This document shows positions 26,168 to 36,703 of a stretch of DNA of 64,000 bases, one piece after another (position 1 is the first letter of the stretch; every line of letters starts with the position of its first letter). The notes under the pieces were generated by a model, which had not been told where the DNA came from, did not search any database, and saw only the letters and a list, made by a program, of their open reading frames with translations. The position numbers and the translations under genes were made by a program. This DNA is from Mesorhizobium sp. M4B.F.Ca.ET.058.02.1.1 (GTDB lineage Bacteria; Pseudomonadota; Alphaproteobacteria; Rhizobiales; Rhizobiaceae): contig NZ_CP034450.1 of NCBI RefSeq assembly GCF_003952505.1, forward strand, positions 5,787,001-5,851,000. The letters are read 5' to 3'.

Positions 26168-27364
26168 ATGGATTCCTACCGCAACTCGGATCCGCGGCCG
26201 CCGATCATGCAGGGCTCGCCGCCCAGGCTGGTGCCGCCGAAGCTCGACTGGGACCGGCCGCCGTGGAACCGATGGGCATTCCAGCATATCCGCGAGTTCC
26301 TGCCGACCGTCGAAGTCTGGCGTGGCCACGGCCATCGCCATCGTTTCGAACGGGCCGAGGTCGATCTCGACGCATTGCCGGTGGAGGACAGCACAGGTGC
26401 GCCGACGACGCTCGCCGGGCTGCTCGACGAGACCTACACGGACGGATTCCTGGTGCTCAAGGACGGCAGGATCGCCTATGAGCGCTATTTCAACGGGATG
26501 GACGAGCGCACGCTGCACCTGTCTCAGTCGATGGCGAAGTCTGTCACCGGCTCGGTATTCGGCATCCTCGTCGGGCGAGGACTGATCGATCCGGCAAAGC
26601 CGGTCACCAGCTACCTTCCGGAACTCGGCGCGACCGCCTGGACGGGCGCCAGCGTGCAGCATGTGCTCGACATGACGACGGGCGTGCGCTTTTCCGAGGA
26701 ATACACAAATCCCTGCTCAGAGATCGCCCAGGTCGACGTCGCCACCGGCTGGAAGCCGGTGCCGCCCGGCAGCGACCCATCCTTCCAATGGCCGTCGCAT
26801 CTGTTCGAGCTGATCCTGCGGCTTAAGGACAAGGTGCGACCGCATGGCGAGGCGTTCGAGTATCGCTCGATCGAGACCGATGTGCTGGCCTTCATCATGG
26901 AGCGGGTGACCGGCAAGCGGCTGGCGCAACTGGTTTCCGAGGAACTCTGGCAAAAGCTCGGCGCGGATGAAAGCGCCTGCTTCACCGTCGACAGCGCCGG
27001 CTATGCGCTCGCCGACGGCGGCTTCAACGCGACGCTGCGCGACTACGCCCGCTTCGGCAAGCTGATCCTGGACAATGGCGGCGGCGTGGTGCTGGCCGAG
27101 TGGATCGAGGCGACGCGCACCGGCAGGCACGGCCCGGGCTTCAATCCCAGCCTGCCCGAAGGCAGCTACCGCAACCAGTTCTGGATCGAGGATCCGCGCT
27201 CGCGCGCGCTAATGTGCCGGGGTGTGTTCGGGCAGCTTATCCACATCGGCTGGGACAACAGAATGGTCGTGGTGAAGCTTTCGACCTATCCGGATTTCAC
27301 CAACACAGCCTATTCGGTGGCGACGCTGAAGGCCGTGCACGCCATAGCCGCCGCGCTGGCCTGA
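26168..27364 (+). CDS. Serine hydrolase, beta-lactamase/class C fold (first of two)
   Basis: A 398-residue member of the beta-lactamase-related (AmpC/esterase EstB-like) family. The nucleophile motif SxxK is SMAK at residues 121-124 (HLSQSMAKSVTGS), and a Tyr motif EYRSIETD lies near residue 230. There is no signal peptide, so it is likely cytoplasmic; this argues for an esterase or amidase rather than a penicillin-binding role. ATG at 26168 was chosen over a TTG two codons upstream. It follows the pot terminator and is followed by a paralogue 33 bp downstream. Confidence 0.85.
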   Translation: MDSYRNSDPRPPIMQGSPPRLVPPKLDWDRPPWNRWAFQHIREFLPTVEVWRGHGHRHRFERAEVDLDALPVEDSTGAPTTLAGLLDETYTDGFLVLKDGRIAYERYFNGMDERTLHLSQSMAKSVTGSVFGILVGRGLIDPAKPVTSYLPELGATAWTGASVQHVLDMTTGVRFSEEYTNPCSEIAQVDVATGWKPVPPGSDPSFQWPSHLFELILRLKDKVRPHGEAFEYRSIETDVLAFIMERVTGKRLAQLVSEELWQKLGADESACFTVDSAGYALADGGFNATLRDYARFGKLILDNGGGVVLAEWIEATRTGRHGPGFNPSLPEGSYRNQFWIEDPRSRALMCRGVFGQLIHIGWDNRMVVVKLSTYPDFTNTAYSVATLKAVHAIAAALA

Positions 27365-27397
27365 CCCACAAGCAAGCAGAGGATCCCGGAGACCGTC

Positions 27398-28576
27398 ATG
27401 ACCGGCAGGACCGCGTTCGAGACAAGATATGGCTTTGCCCGCAACGCGGTGCTGCTCTCCAACTGGCGCGAAAGCCCGTTCAATCGCTGGTCGTTCCAGA
27501 ATGTCGGCGAGCTGGTGCCGAGCGCGCCCTTCGCATCCGCCAGCGGCAGCGAGGCGCCCCCGCAGGCGCTTGGCGGGCTGCTCGACGAAAAGGTCGCCTC
27601 GGCAAATGCGCCGGAAACGGTCGCGGCATTTCTCCAGCGCTCGGATACCGATGCGCTGACCATTATGAAGGGCGGCAAATGGGTCGGCGACTGGTTGGCG
27701 CCGCATATGGAATTTGGCGCCCGCCACATCATCTTCTCGATCAGCAAGTCGTTCACCGCCATTCTCGCCGGCATACTGGAAGGCGAGGGGGTGTTCGACC
27801 CGGAAGCGCCCGTCGTCAACTACATCCCTGAGGCCAAAAGCTCTGCCTATGGCGATGCAAGCTGCCGGCACGTGCTCGACATGACCGTCAGCCTCGATTT
27901 CGAGGAGGCCTATCTCGATCCCGAGAGCGCATTTGCCCGCTATCGCCGCGCCACGCTGTGGAATCCGGGCGGCGGGTCCGAAAGCCTCAAGGCGTTTCTC
28001 CTGACGTTGCAGCGTCTCGGCGAGCCACACGGCCGGACCTATCGCTACCGCTCGCCCAATTCCGATTTGCTCGGCGCGCTGCTGGAGCGGGCGTCGGGCC
28101 AGCGCATCGCCGATCTTCTGCGAGATAAATTGTGGCTGCCGCTCGGCGCGACGAGCGAGGGCTCGATCGCCGTCGACATGGAAGGCACGGCGCGCACCGC
28201 CGGCGGTATTTCGGTGACGCCGCGCGACCTGGCGCGGGTCGGCGAGATGATGCGGCAGGGCGGCATGGCCAATGGCCGCCGCATCGTGCCGGATGCCTGG
28301 GTCCGTGACACGGTTTCAACCGGCGGCAGCTTCGAGGCCTGGCAGCGCGGCACGATGGCGTTTCTCTTTCCCAAGGGCCGCTACCGCAACAAATGGTACC
28401 AGACCGGTCACGACAGCGGCGCCTATTGCGGTATCGGCATCCACGGCCAGTGGCTCTATGTCAATCCGCGGGACGAGGTGGTGATCGCCAAGATGTCGTC
28501 GCAGCCGGAGCCTGTCGACGACCGGCTCGATGTCGAGCTGGTGGCGTTCTTCGAGGCGCTGAGCCGGATGGTCTAA
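27398..28576 (+). CDS. Serine hydrolase, beta-lactamase/class C fold (second of two)
   Basis: A 392-residue paralogue of the preceding gene. The SxxK motif is SISK at residues 114-117 ([10 protein letters not shown]), the Tyr motif is YRYRSPNSD, and there is a C-terminal [19 protein letters not shown] in place of the usual HTG-type element. Both start with a similar [10 protein letters not shown] or RPPWNRWAFQH segment, indicating tandem duplication. It has no signal peptide. Substrate is unknown; association with an amidohydrolase and polyamine importer suggests hydrolysis of an imported amide or ester. Confidence 0.85.
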   Translation: MTGRTAFETRYGFARNAVLLSNWRESPFNRWSFQNVGELVPSAPFASASGSEAPPQALGGLLDEKVASANAPETVAAFLQRSDTDALTIMKGGKWVGDWLAPHMEFGARHIIFSISKSFTAILAGILEGEGVFDPEAPVVNYIPEAKSSAYGDASCRHVLDMTVSLDFEEAYLDPESAFARYRRATLWNPGGGSESLKAFLLTLQRLGEPHGRTYRYRSPNSDLLGALLERASGQRIADLLRDKLWLPLGATSEGSIAVDMEGTARTAGGISVTPRDLARVGEMMRQGGMANGRRIVPDAWVRDTVSTGGSFEAWQRGTMAFLFPKGRYRNKWYQTGHDSGAYCGIGIHGQWLYVNPRDEVVIAKMSSQPEPVDDRLDVELVAFFEALSRMV

Positions 28577-28700
28577 GCCGTTCCAGGCGGCCCGCCTTCG
28601 CAACCCTTTTCTGTGGAACCTCGCTGCAGGGGCTGAACAGCGCGGTTGGCGAGGACGGCATCCCGGCCTATGGTCGCCGCTCTTTTCGACAGGGACCGGC

Positions 28701-31021
28701 ATGGCATCCGACATCAAGCGCATTGCGGCAATCATAGCGTCCGAGATCGGCGCGCGGCCCGAGCAGGCGGCGGCGGCGATCGAGCTTTTGGACGAGGGCG
28801 CGACTGTTCCCTTTGTCGCGCGCTACCGCAAGGAAGTCACCGGCGGGCTCGACGACACGCAGTTGCGCGACCTTGCCGAGCGTCTGGCCTATCTGCGCGA
28901 GCTCGACGCGCGCCGCGAGACGATCCTCGGTTCGATCCGTGAGCAGGGCAAGTTGACCGCGGAGCTCGAGGCCAAGATCAATGCCGCGGCAACCAAGGCC
29001 GAGCTGGAAGACATCTACCTACCCTACAAGCCGAAGCGGCGCACCAAGGCGGAGATCGCCAGGGAGCGGGGGCTCGGGCCGCTGGCCGAGGCGATCCTCG
29101 CCGACCGCGCGGCGGTGCCCGCCGATCTCGCGCTCGCCTACATCACCGAAGAAGTGGCAGACGCAAAGGCCGCGCTCGAGGGCGCGCGCGACATTCTGTC
29201 GGAACAGTTCGCCGAGAATGCCGATCTGGTCGGCAAGCTGCGCGCCTATATGAAGGAGCGTGCCTTCCTGCGCGCCAGGGTCGTCGACGGCAAGCAGGAG
29301 GCGGGTGCGAAGTTCTCCGACTATTTCGACCATGTCGAGCGCTGGGCGAACGTGCCCAGCCATCGGGCGCTCGCCATGTTGCGCGGCCGCAACGAGGAGG
29401 TGCTGTCGCTCGACATCGAGGTCGATGCCGACGATGCCTCGCCGGTGAAGCCGGCCGAGCGCATGATCGCCAATGCCTATGCGATCGGCGGCAGCCTGCC
29501 GGGCGACCGCTGGCTGATGGAGGTCGCCGGCTGGACCTGGCGCATCAAGCTGTCCCTGCATCTGACGCTCGACCTGATGCGCGACCTGCGCGAGCGCGCC
29601 GAGGAAGAGGCGATCCACGTCTTCGCGCGCAACTTGAAGGACCTGCTGCTCGCGGCGCCCGCCGGTTCGCGGCCGACGATGGGGCTCGATCCCGGCATCC
29701 GCACCGGCGTCAAGGTGGCGGTGGTCGACGGCACCGGCAAGCTGGTGGCGACGACGACGGTTTATCCGTTCCCGCCCAGGAACGATGTGCGCGGCACGCA
29801 GGCCGAGCTCGCCGCGCTCATCCGCCAGCACAAGGTCGAGCTGATCTCGATCGGTAACGGCACCGGCAGCCGCGAGACCGAGAAGTTGGTCGCTGACATG
29901 CTGTCGGACCTGCCAGCCGGTTCCGGCCCGAAGCCGCTCAAGGTGATCGTCAGCGAGGCGGGCGCTTCGGTCTATTCGGCCTCGTCGACGGCAGCGGCGG
30001 AATTCCCCGGCCTCGACGTGTCACTGCGCGGCGCCGTGTCGATCGCTCGCCGCTTGCAGGATCCGCTTGCCGAACTGGTCAAGATCGAGCCGAAGTCGAT
30101 CGGCGTCGGCCAATATCAGCACGATGTCGACCAGTACCGGCTCGGCCGCTCGCTGGAAGCGGTGGTCGAAGATGCGGTGAATGCCGTCGGCGTCGATCTC
30201 AACACGGCGTCGGCGCCGTTGCTGGCACGGGTTTCGGGGCTAGGCCCATCGCTGGCCGAAGCGATCGTTGCGCATCGCGATGCGACCGGGCCGTTTGCCA
30301 GCCGCAAGGACCTGCTCAAGGTGGCGCGGCTCGGACCACGTGCCTTCGAACAGTCCGCCGGCTTTTTGCGCATTGCCAATGGCGCCGAGCCGCTCGATGC
30401 TTCCTCGGTGCATCCCGAAGCCTATGGCGTGGCGAAGAAGATCGTCGCAGCCTGCGGCCGCGACGTGCGCGCGCTGATGGGGATAGTGCCGCGCTCAAGG
30501 CGCTCGACCCGCGTGTCTTCGTCGACGAGCGCTTTGGCCTGCCGACGGTGCGCGACATCCTGGCGGAGCTGGAAAAGCCCGGCCGCGATCCGCGCCCCGG
30601 CTTCAAGACGGCGACCTTTGCCGAGGGTGTCGACGATATCAAGGACCTGAAGCCAGGCATGCTGCTCGAAGGCACGGTGACCAATGTCGCCGCCTTCGGC
30701 GCTTTTGTCGACATCGGCGTGCATCAGGACGGGCTGGTCCATGTCTCGCAACTGGCTGACCGCTTCATCAAGGATGCGCATGAGGTGGTGAAGGCGGGCG
30801 ATGTGGTGAAGGTGCGGGTCGTCGACGTCGACATCAAGCGCAACCGCATTGGTCTCACGATGCGCAAGGACGGCGACGGCGGTGCCCCGCGGAGCGGCTC
30901 GCGCGACAATGGTGGCGGCAGGCCGGCGCCGCGCACGCCGGCGCCGCCGCGCCAGCCGGAGCCGCCGGCCGCGCAGGGCGCGTTCGGCGCGGCGCTTGCC
31001 GAGGCCATGAAGCGGAAGTAG
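28701..31021 (+). pseudogene. tex: tex, S1 RNA-binding transcription accessory protein (frameshifted)
   Basis: Tex is a conserved cytoplasmic nucleic-acid-binding protein with helical Tex_N, YqgF-like, helix-hairpin-helix and C-terminal S1 domains. The first frame (to about 30480) encodes the Tex start ([20 protein letters not shown]), the YqgF-type [17 protein letters not shown], and the HhH region [20 protein letters not shown]. The conserved sequence then continues one frame over: [39 protein letters not shown] and the S1 domain up to 31021. The break lies in the G-run at 30479-30482, where ATGGGGAT appears in place of ATG GGN GAT, so one base is missing. Without correction the protein stops at 30650 and loses S1. 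It is either a sequencing error or a real null allele. Confidence 0.9.
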
Positions 31022-31933
31022 CTACCAAGCCAGAACAGCCGGCTCCTTGCCGAGTTGGCCTAGCAGCCAGTCGCGAAAACTGGCGACCGGCGGATGGCCG
31101 CGCTTGTCATGCGGGACAACGAGGTAATAGGCGCTGCGGCTCTGCATCGGTTGACCCGGCGCCGGCAGCAGTTGGCCGCGCTGCAATTCTGCGGCAATCA
31201 GGATTTCCGGCAGCAACGCCACGCCGAGCCCGGCCATGCAGGCCTGGGCGGCGGTGCCGAACTGCTCGAACTGCATACCGGGTCCGGTCGGCGCGCTGAG
31301 CCCCTGATGCTCAAACCATTCGGTCCAGGCGCCGGGGCGCGTCGCCATGTGCAGCAGTGGCAGGCGGCAGATGTCGGCCGGCGTGGCGATCCGTTGCCCT
31401 TTCACGAATTCGGGCGATGCCACCGGCGCCACCGTCTCGCGCACGAGCAGCGTGGAATCGGCATCCGGCCAGTCGGGCAGGCCGTAATGGATGGCGGCGT
31501 CGAGCCGTTCGCGGGCGAAGTCGAAGCGGCCGACTCGAGTGACGAAGTTGATGGTGATGTCGGGGTTGTTGGCGACGAAATCGGGGATCAGCGGCATCAG
31601 CCAGCGCGTGCCGAAGGTCGGCAAAATCGCCAGGTTAAGGATGCCCCCATGCCGATTGCTCATCAATCCAAGGGCTGCGTTGCGCAGTTGCCCGAGCGCT
31701 GATCGCACCGCCTCGGCATAGGCCTCGCCTGCCGTCGACAGCCGGACATTGCGGCTGTCGCGCTCGAACAGGCGGCGTCCGAACTGTTCTTCCAAAAGGC
31801 CAACTTGCCGGCTGATGGCGCCTTGGGTGAGATCGAGCTCACGGGCGGCGGCGGTGAAGGAGCCCAGACGCGCCACCGCCTCGAAGGCGGCAAGGGCGCT
31901 GGTGGTCGGCAAAAGGCGGCGCTGGACGTTCAT
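31022..31933 (-). CDS. LysR family transcriptional regulator (GcvA-like)
   Basis: A 303-residue LysR regulator. The N-terminal winged helix is typical: LPTTSALAAFEAVARLGSFT, ELDLTQGAISRQVGLLEEQF, GRRLFERDSRNVRLSTAGEA. A substrate-binding-like effector domain follows (about 95-300). It is divergent from a glutaryl-CoA dehydrogenase gene and converges directly on tex with no gap. By the usual LysR rule it probably controls the divergent gene. The effector is unknown, perhaps a lysine/glutarate catabolite. Confidence 0.92.
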   Translation of the reverse strand: MNVQRRLLPTTSALAAFEAVARLGSFTAAARELDLTQGAISRQVGLLEEQFGRRLFERDSRNVRLSTAGEAYAEAVRSALGQLRNAALGLMSNRHGGILNLAILPTFGTRWLMPLIPDFVANNPDITINFVTRVGRFDFARERLDAAIHYGLPDWPDADSTLLVRETVAPVASPEFVKGQRIATPADICRLPLLHMATRPGAWTEWFEHQGLSAPTGPGMQFEQFGTAAQACMAGLGVALLPEILIAAELQRGQLLPAPGQPMQSRSAYYLVVPHDKRGHPPVASFRDWLLGQLGKEPAVLAW

Positions 31934-32040
31934 GATCTATTACTAACGCTCATTGATTGGTGATGCAATTTCGTTTGATTTTTTCCAGGCGGGGGCCGAT
32001 AAGCCCCGCACCTCAAGATTTTGCGCGGGAGAGACAGGCC

Positions 32041-33231
32041 ATGGCCGCCGACAAGAACGCATTCGTCTGGGAAGATCCCTTCCTGATCGAGGACCAACTC
32101 TCCGAGGATGAGCGCATGGTGCGCGACGGTGCCGCCGCTTTCGCCGCCGACAAGCTCGCGCCTCGCATCGAGGAGGCCTATCTCGACGAGAAGACCGATC
32201 CCTCGATCTTCCGCGAGATGGGCGAGGCGGGCCTGCTCGGCATCACCATTCCCGAGGAATATGGCGGGCTCGGCGCCAACTACGTCACCTATGGGCTGGT
32301 GGCGCGGGAAGTCGAGCGCATCGATTCCGGCTACCGCTCGATGATGAGCGTGCAGTCGTCGCTGGTGATGTACCCGATCCATGCCTATGGTTCGGACGAG
32401 CAGCGCAAGAAGTACCTGCCGAAGCTCGCCTCCGGCGAATGGATCGGCTGCTTCGGCCTCACCGAGCCGGATGCCGGTTCCGACCCGGGCGGCATGAAGA
32501 CGCGAGCCGAGAAGACGGCGGGCGGCTACAGGCTTTCCGGCTCGAAGATGTGGATCTCCAACGCCCCGATCGCCGACGTCTTCGTCGTCTGGGCGAAATC
32601 GGCGGCGCACGACAACCAGATCCGCGGTTTCGTGCTGGAGAAGGGAATGAAGGGGCTGTCGGCGCCGAAGATCGGTGGCAAGCTGTCGCTGCGCGCGTCA
32701 ATCACCGGCGAGGTGGTGATGGATGGCGTCGAGGTCGGCGAAGACGCGCTGCTGCCCAATGTCTCGGGCCTCAAGGGGCCGTTCGGCTGTCTCAACCGGG
32801 CGCGCTACGGTATCTCCTGGGGCGCGATGGGCGCCGCTGAGGATTGCTGGCACCGGGCGCGGCAATACGGCCTGGACCGCAAGCAGTTCGGCAAGCCGCT
32901 CGCCGGCACGCAGCTCTTCCAAAAAAAGCTCGCCGACATGCAGACCGAGATCACGCTGGGCCTGCAGGGCTCGCTCAGGGTCGGGCGGCTCATGGACGAA
33001 GGCAAGATGGCGCCGGAGATGATCTCGATCGTCAAGCGCAACAATTGCGGCAAGGCGCTCGACATCGCCCGCCAGGCCCGCGACATGCACGGCGGCAACG
33101 GCATCCAGATCGGCTACCACGTCATGCGCCATGCGCAGAACCTGGAGACGGTCAACACCTATGAAGGCACGCATGACGTGCATGCGCTGATCCTCGGACG
33201 GGCGCAGACTGGTATCCAGGCGTTTTTCTAA
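32041..33231 (+). CDS. gcdH: Glutaryl-CoA dehydrogenase
   Basis: A flavoprotein acyl-CoA dehydrogenase that oxidises and decarboxylates glutaryl-CoA to crotonyl-CoA in lysine and aromatic catabolism. The 396-residue product matches [42 protein letters not shown], and the catalytic Glu at about 375 in [16 protein letters not shown]. The ATG at 32041 has a GGGAGAGA-like ribosome binding site upstream. The 107-bp gap shared with LysR has no clear boxes. Confidence 0.92.
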   Translation: MAADKNAFVWEDPFLIEDQLSEDERMVRDGAAAFAADKLAPRIEEAYLDEKTDPSIFREMGEAGLLGITIPEEYGGLGANYVTYGLVAREVERIDSGYRSMMSVQSSLVMYPIHAYGSDEQRKKYLPKLASGEWIGCFGLTEPDAGSDPGGMKTRAEKTAGGYRLSGSKMWISNAPIADVFVVWAKSAAHDNQIRGFVLEKGMKGLSAPKIGGKLSLRASITGEVVMDGVEVGEDALLPNVSGLKGPFGCLNRARYGISWGAMGAAEDCWHRARQYGLDRKQFGKPLAGTQLFQKKLADMQTEITLGLQGSLRVGRLMDEGKMAPEMISIVKRNNCGKALDIARQARDMHGGNGIQIGYHVMRHAQNLETVNTYEGTHDVHALILGRAQTGIQAFF

Positions 33232-33300
33232 GCCGGCAACGCTGCTTAAATTAGGTGCAGCGCAACATCTCTGCTTGGAGAATGGCCTGCATTTGTGTCA

Positions 33301-33328
33301 GGGTTCGGCGAAGTGAAACGCCGAACCC
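33301..33328 (+). promoter_or_regulatory. Hairpin abutting the ribosome binding site of the transglutaminase operon
   Basis: A perfect 10-bp stem, GGGTTCGGCG at 33301-33310 paired with CGCCGAACCC at 33319-33328, has an 8-base loop. It ends one base before the GGGG ribosome binding site and nine bases before the ATG at 33338. There is no T-run. It could be a leader hairpin affecting translation, or part of the gcdH 3' end. Confidence 0.5.
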
Positions 33329-33337
33329 CGGGGCACC

Positions 33338-36300
33338 ATGGCAATTCTGGCAGCTGTCCACCACCTGACCCACTACAAATACGACCGGCCGGTCGTGCTT
33401 GGGCCCCAGGTGATCAGGCTGCAGCCGGCGCCGCATTCGCGCACCAAGGTGCTAAGCCACTCGCTGAAGGTCGAACCGAAGAATCACTTCGTCAACCTGC
33501 AGCAGGACCCTTACGGCAACTTCCTCGCCCGCTTCGTCTTCCCTGAGCCGGTGAACGAGCTCAAGATCGAGGTCGATCTCGTCGCCGACATGACGGTCTA
33601 CAATCCGTTCGATTTCTTCGTCGAGGAATCGGCCGAGAATTTTCCGTTCGAGTATCCGGAAGAAATCAGGGAAGACCTCGCCATCTACCGGACGCCGGAG
33701 CCGGCGGGGCCGCTGCTGTCGGCTTTCCTCGGAACGATCGACCGCAGCCCGAGGAACACCGTCAATTTCCTCGTCGACCTCAACGCGCGACTGCAACGCG
33801 AGATCGCCTACATCGTGCGCATGGAGACAGGTGTCTTTTCGCCGGAGGAGACGCTGGCCGCGGCCAAGGGCTCGTGCCGGGATACCAGCTGGCTCCTGGT
33901 GCAGATCCTGAGGAATCTCGGCATCGCCGCGCGCTTCGTCTCCGGCTACCTGATCCAGCTCAAGCCGGATCTCGTCTCGCTGGACGGGCCGCCCGGCACC
34001 GCTGTCGACTTCACCGACCTGCATGCCTGGTGCGAGGTCTATATTCCGGGCGCCGGCTGGATCGGCTTCGACCCGACCTCGGGCCTGCTCACCGGCGAGA
34101 GCCATGTGCCGCTGGCCGCCACTCCGCATTTCCGCAACGCCGCGCCGATTTCCGGCATGGCGAGCTTCGCTAATGTCGATTTCGGCTTCGACATGCGGGT
34201 CGACCGCATCGCCGAGCATCCACGCATCACCAAGCCGTTTTCGGACGAAAGCTGGCAGGCGCTCGACGCGCTGGGCAACAAGGTCGACGCGGCGCTCACC
34301 GCGGGCGACGTTCGCCTCACCATGGGCGGCGAGCCGACCTTCGTGTCGATCGACGATTTCGAGTCGGCGGAATGGAACACGGCGGCGGTTGGCCCGACCA
34401 AACGTGAGAAGGCTGATGCATTGATCCGCCGGCTGCGCGAACGCTTCGCGCCGGGCGGCTTCCTCCACTATGGCCAGGGCAAGTGGTATCCGGGCGAAAG
34501 CCTGCCGCGCTGGACCTTCTCGCTCTACTGGCGCACCGATGGCGAGCCGGTGTGGCGCGACCCGTCCCTGATCGCGCGCGAAAGGAGCGAGACGGACATC
34601 GGGCCGCAGCAGGCCGAAAGCCTGCTGACGGCGATCGCCGGCGAGCTCGGCATCGACAAGGCGATGGTCAGCGAGGCCTATGAGGATCCGGCCGAATGGC
34701 TGCTCAAGGAAGGCAAGCTGCCGGACAATGTCGATCCGTCCAATTCCAAGCTGGAGGACCCGGAAGAGCGCAGCCGCATGGCGCGGGTGTTCGAGCGCGG
34801 CCTGACCAAACCGTCGGGCTATGTGCTGCCGGTGCAGCGCTGGAACAGCCAGGCAGCGGGGCCGCGCTGGCGATCGGAGAAATGGAAGACCAGGCGTGGC
34901 CGGTTGTTCCTGGTTCCCGGCGATTCGCCGGTCGGCTATCGCTTGCCGCTTGGCACTCTGCCCTATGTGCCGCCGGCGCAATTCCCCTACATCGTGCCGG
35001 TCGACCCATCGGTTCCGCGTGGCCCGCTGCCGGAGCGCGCGGCCATTTTGCCGGTAGCGTCGCCGGCCGAACTGGAAGGCGCCGACGATATGGCGCGCCG
35101 CCAGCAGGCGGTGTCGTTCACCGCAGTGGTCGGCCAGCAGGACCGTGTCGAACAGCAGATCGCCGAGATCGGCGGCGCGGTGCGCACCGCGCTCACCGTC
35201 GAGCCGCGCGATGGCCGACTCTGCGTGTTCATGCCGCCGGTCGAGGCGCTGGAAGATTATCTCGAACTGGTCGCGGCGGCCGAGAACGCCGCGCGCTCGA
35301 TCGGACTGCCGGTGCACATCGAGGGCTACGGCCCGCCGCACGATCCGCGTCTCAACGTCATCCGCGTTGCTCCCGATCCCGGCGTCATCGAGGTCAATAT
35401 CCATCCCGCCGCCAACTGGCAGGAATGCGTTGCCACGACCACGGCAATCTACGAGGAGGCGCGGCAGTCGCGACTCGGCACCGACAAGTTCATGATCGAC
35501 GGCCGCCATACCGGCACCGGCGGAGGCAACCATGTCGTGGTGGGCGGCGCGACGCCGAACGACAGCCCGTTCCTGCGCCGGCCCGACCTCTTGAAGAGCC
35601 TGGTGCTGCAATGGCAGCGCCACCCGTCGCTGTCCTACCTGTTCTCGGGCCTGTTCATCGGCCCGACCAGCCAGGCGCCGCGTTTCGACGAGGCGCGCCA
35701 CGACTCGCTCTACGAACTCGAAATCGCGATGGCGCAGGTGCCGCATCCCGATAAGGGCGCGGCCCCGTTGCCATGGCTGGTCGATCGGCTGTTCCGCAAT
35801 CTCTTGACCGACGTCACCGGCAACACGCACCGCTCCGAAATCTGCATCGACAAATTGTTCTCGCCCGACGGCCCGACCGGCCGGCTGGGCCTCGTCGAGT
35901 TCCGCGGTTTCGAGATGCCCCCCAATGCGCGCATGAGCCTGGCGCAGCAACTGTTGGTGCGCGCTATCATCGCCCGCGCGTGGAAGAACCCGCTCGATGG
36001 CCGCTTCGTGCGCTGGGGCACCTCGCTGCACGACCGCTTCATGCTGCCGCACCATGTCTGGGCGGATTTCCTCGACGTGCTGGAGGACCTGAAGCTCAAC
36101 GGCTTCGAATTCCGTCCGGAATGGTTCGCCGCGCAGCTCGAATTCCGCTTTCCCTTCTGCGGCGAGGTCCAGCATGCCGGCGTCAAGCTGGAGCTCAGGC
36201 AGGCGCTGGAACCTTGGCACGTGATGGGCGAGCAAGGCGCGATCGGCGGCACCGTGCGCTTCGTCGATTCTTCCGTCGAGCGGCTCCAGGTGAAGACGGA

Positions 36301-36697
36301 GGGCCTCAATCCGGAGCGTCACGCCGTCGTCTGCAACGGCCGCGTCGTACCGATGAACGTGACGGACAACAGGGAGATTGCGGTGGCGGGCGTGCGCTTC
36401 AAGGCCTGGCAGCCAGCCTCGGGCCTGCATCCGGCGCTGCCGGTCAACACGCCGCTGGTCTTCGATATCTACGACCGCTGGTCGGGCCGGGCGGTGGGCG
36501 GCTGCGTCTACCATGTCGCGCATCCCGGCGGGCGCAATTACGACACCTTCCCGGTCAATGGCAACGAGGCGGAGGCGCGGCGGCTTGCCCGCTTCGAGCC
36601 ACGCGGCCACACACCGGCGGGTTACGTGCTCCACAACGAAGAAGCTTCTGAAGATTTCCCGATGACCCTTGACCTCAGGCGGCCTCCAAGACTCTGA
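33338..36697 (+). CDS. Transglutaminase-DUF2126 protein
   Basis: A 1119-residue cytoplasmic-looking protein. Residues 1-290 are a transglutaminase-like cysteine peptidase: an N-terminal beta domain ([20 protein letters not shown]) and a catalytic core with C180 ([13 protein letters not shown]), H229 ([11 protein letters not shown]) and D245 (GFDPTSG). The rest is DUF2126, with [40 protein letters not shown] and [20 protein letters not shown]. From memory, DUF2126 is predicted to be a carboxylate-amine ligase-like domain. It is the first gene of a three-gene operon with an ATP-grasp/alpha-E protein and another transglutaminase. Substrate is unknown. Confidence 0.92.
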   Translation: MAILAAVHHLTHYKYDRPVVLGPQVIRLQPAPHSRTKVLSHSLKVEPKNHFVNLQQDPYGNFLARFVFPEPVNELKIEVDLVADMTVYNPFDFFVEESAENFPFEYPEEIREDLAIYRTPEPAGPLLSAFLGTIDRSPRNTVNFLVDLNARLQREIAYIVRMETGVFSPEETLAAAKGSCRDTSWLLVQILRNLGIAARFVSGYLIQLKPDLVSLDGPPGTAVDFTDLHAWCEVYIPGAGWIGFDPTSGLLTGESHVPLAATPHFRNAAPISGMASFANVDFGFDMRVDRIAEHPRITKPFSDESWQALDALGNKVDAALTAGDVRLTMGGEPTFVSIDDFESAEWNTAAVGPTKREKADALIRRLRERFAPGGFLHYGQGKWYPGESLPRWTFSLYWRTDGEPVWRDPSLIARERSETDIGPQQAESLLTAIAGELGIDKAMVSEAYEDPAEWLLKEGKLPDNVDPSNSKLEDPEERSRMARVFERGLTKPSGYVLPVQRWNSQAAGPRWRSEKWKTRRGRLFLVPGDSPVGYRLPLGTLPYVPPAQFPYIVPVDPSVPRGPLPERAAILPVASPAELEGADDMARRQQAVSFTAVVGQQDRVEQQIAEIGGAVRTALTVEPRDGRLCVFMPPVEALEDYLELVAAAENAARSIGLPVHIEGYGPPHDPRLNVIRVAPDPGVIEVNIHPAANWQECVATTTAIYEEARQSRLGTDKFMIDGRHTGTGGGNHVVVGGATPNDSPFLRRPDLLKSLVLQWQRHPSLSYLFSGLFIGPTSQAPRFDEARHDSLYELEIAMAQVPHPDKGAAPLPWLVDRLFRNLLTDVTGNTHRSEICIDKLFSPDGPTGRLGLVEFRGFEMPPNARMSLAQQLLVRAIIARAWKNPLDGRFVRWGTSLHDRFMLPHHVWADFLDVLEDLKLNGFEFRPEWFAAQLEFRFPFCGEVQHAGVKLELRQALEPWHVMGEQGAIGGTVRFVDSSVERLQVKTEGLNPERHAVVCNGRVVPMNVTDNREIAVAGVRFKAWQPASGLHPALPVNTPLVFDIYDRWSGRAVGGCVYHVAHPGGRNYDTFPVNGNEAEARRLARFEPRGHTPAGYVLHNEEASEDFPMTLDLRRPPRL

Positions 36698-36703
36698 TCG
36701 ACG

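Noticed and set aside
30477-30484. Programmed frameshifting in tex
   Set aside because: There is no slippery heptamer or downstream stem typical of programmed shifts, and Tex is normally one frame.
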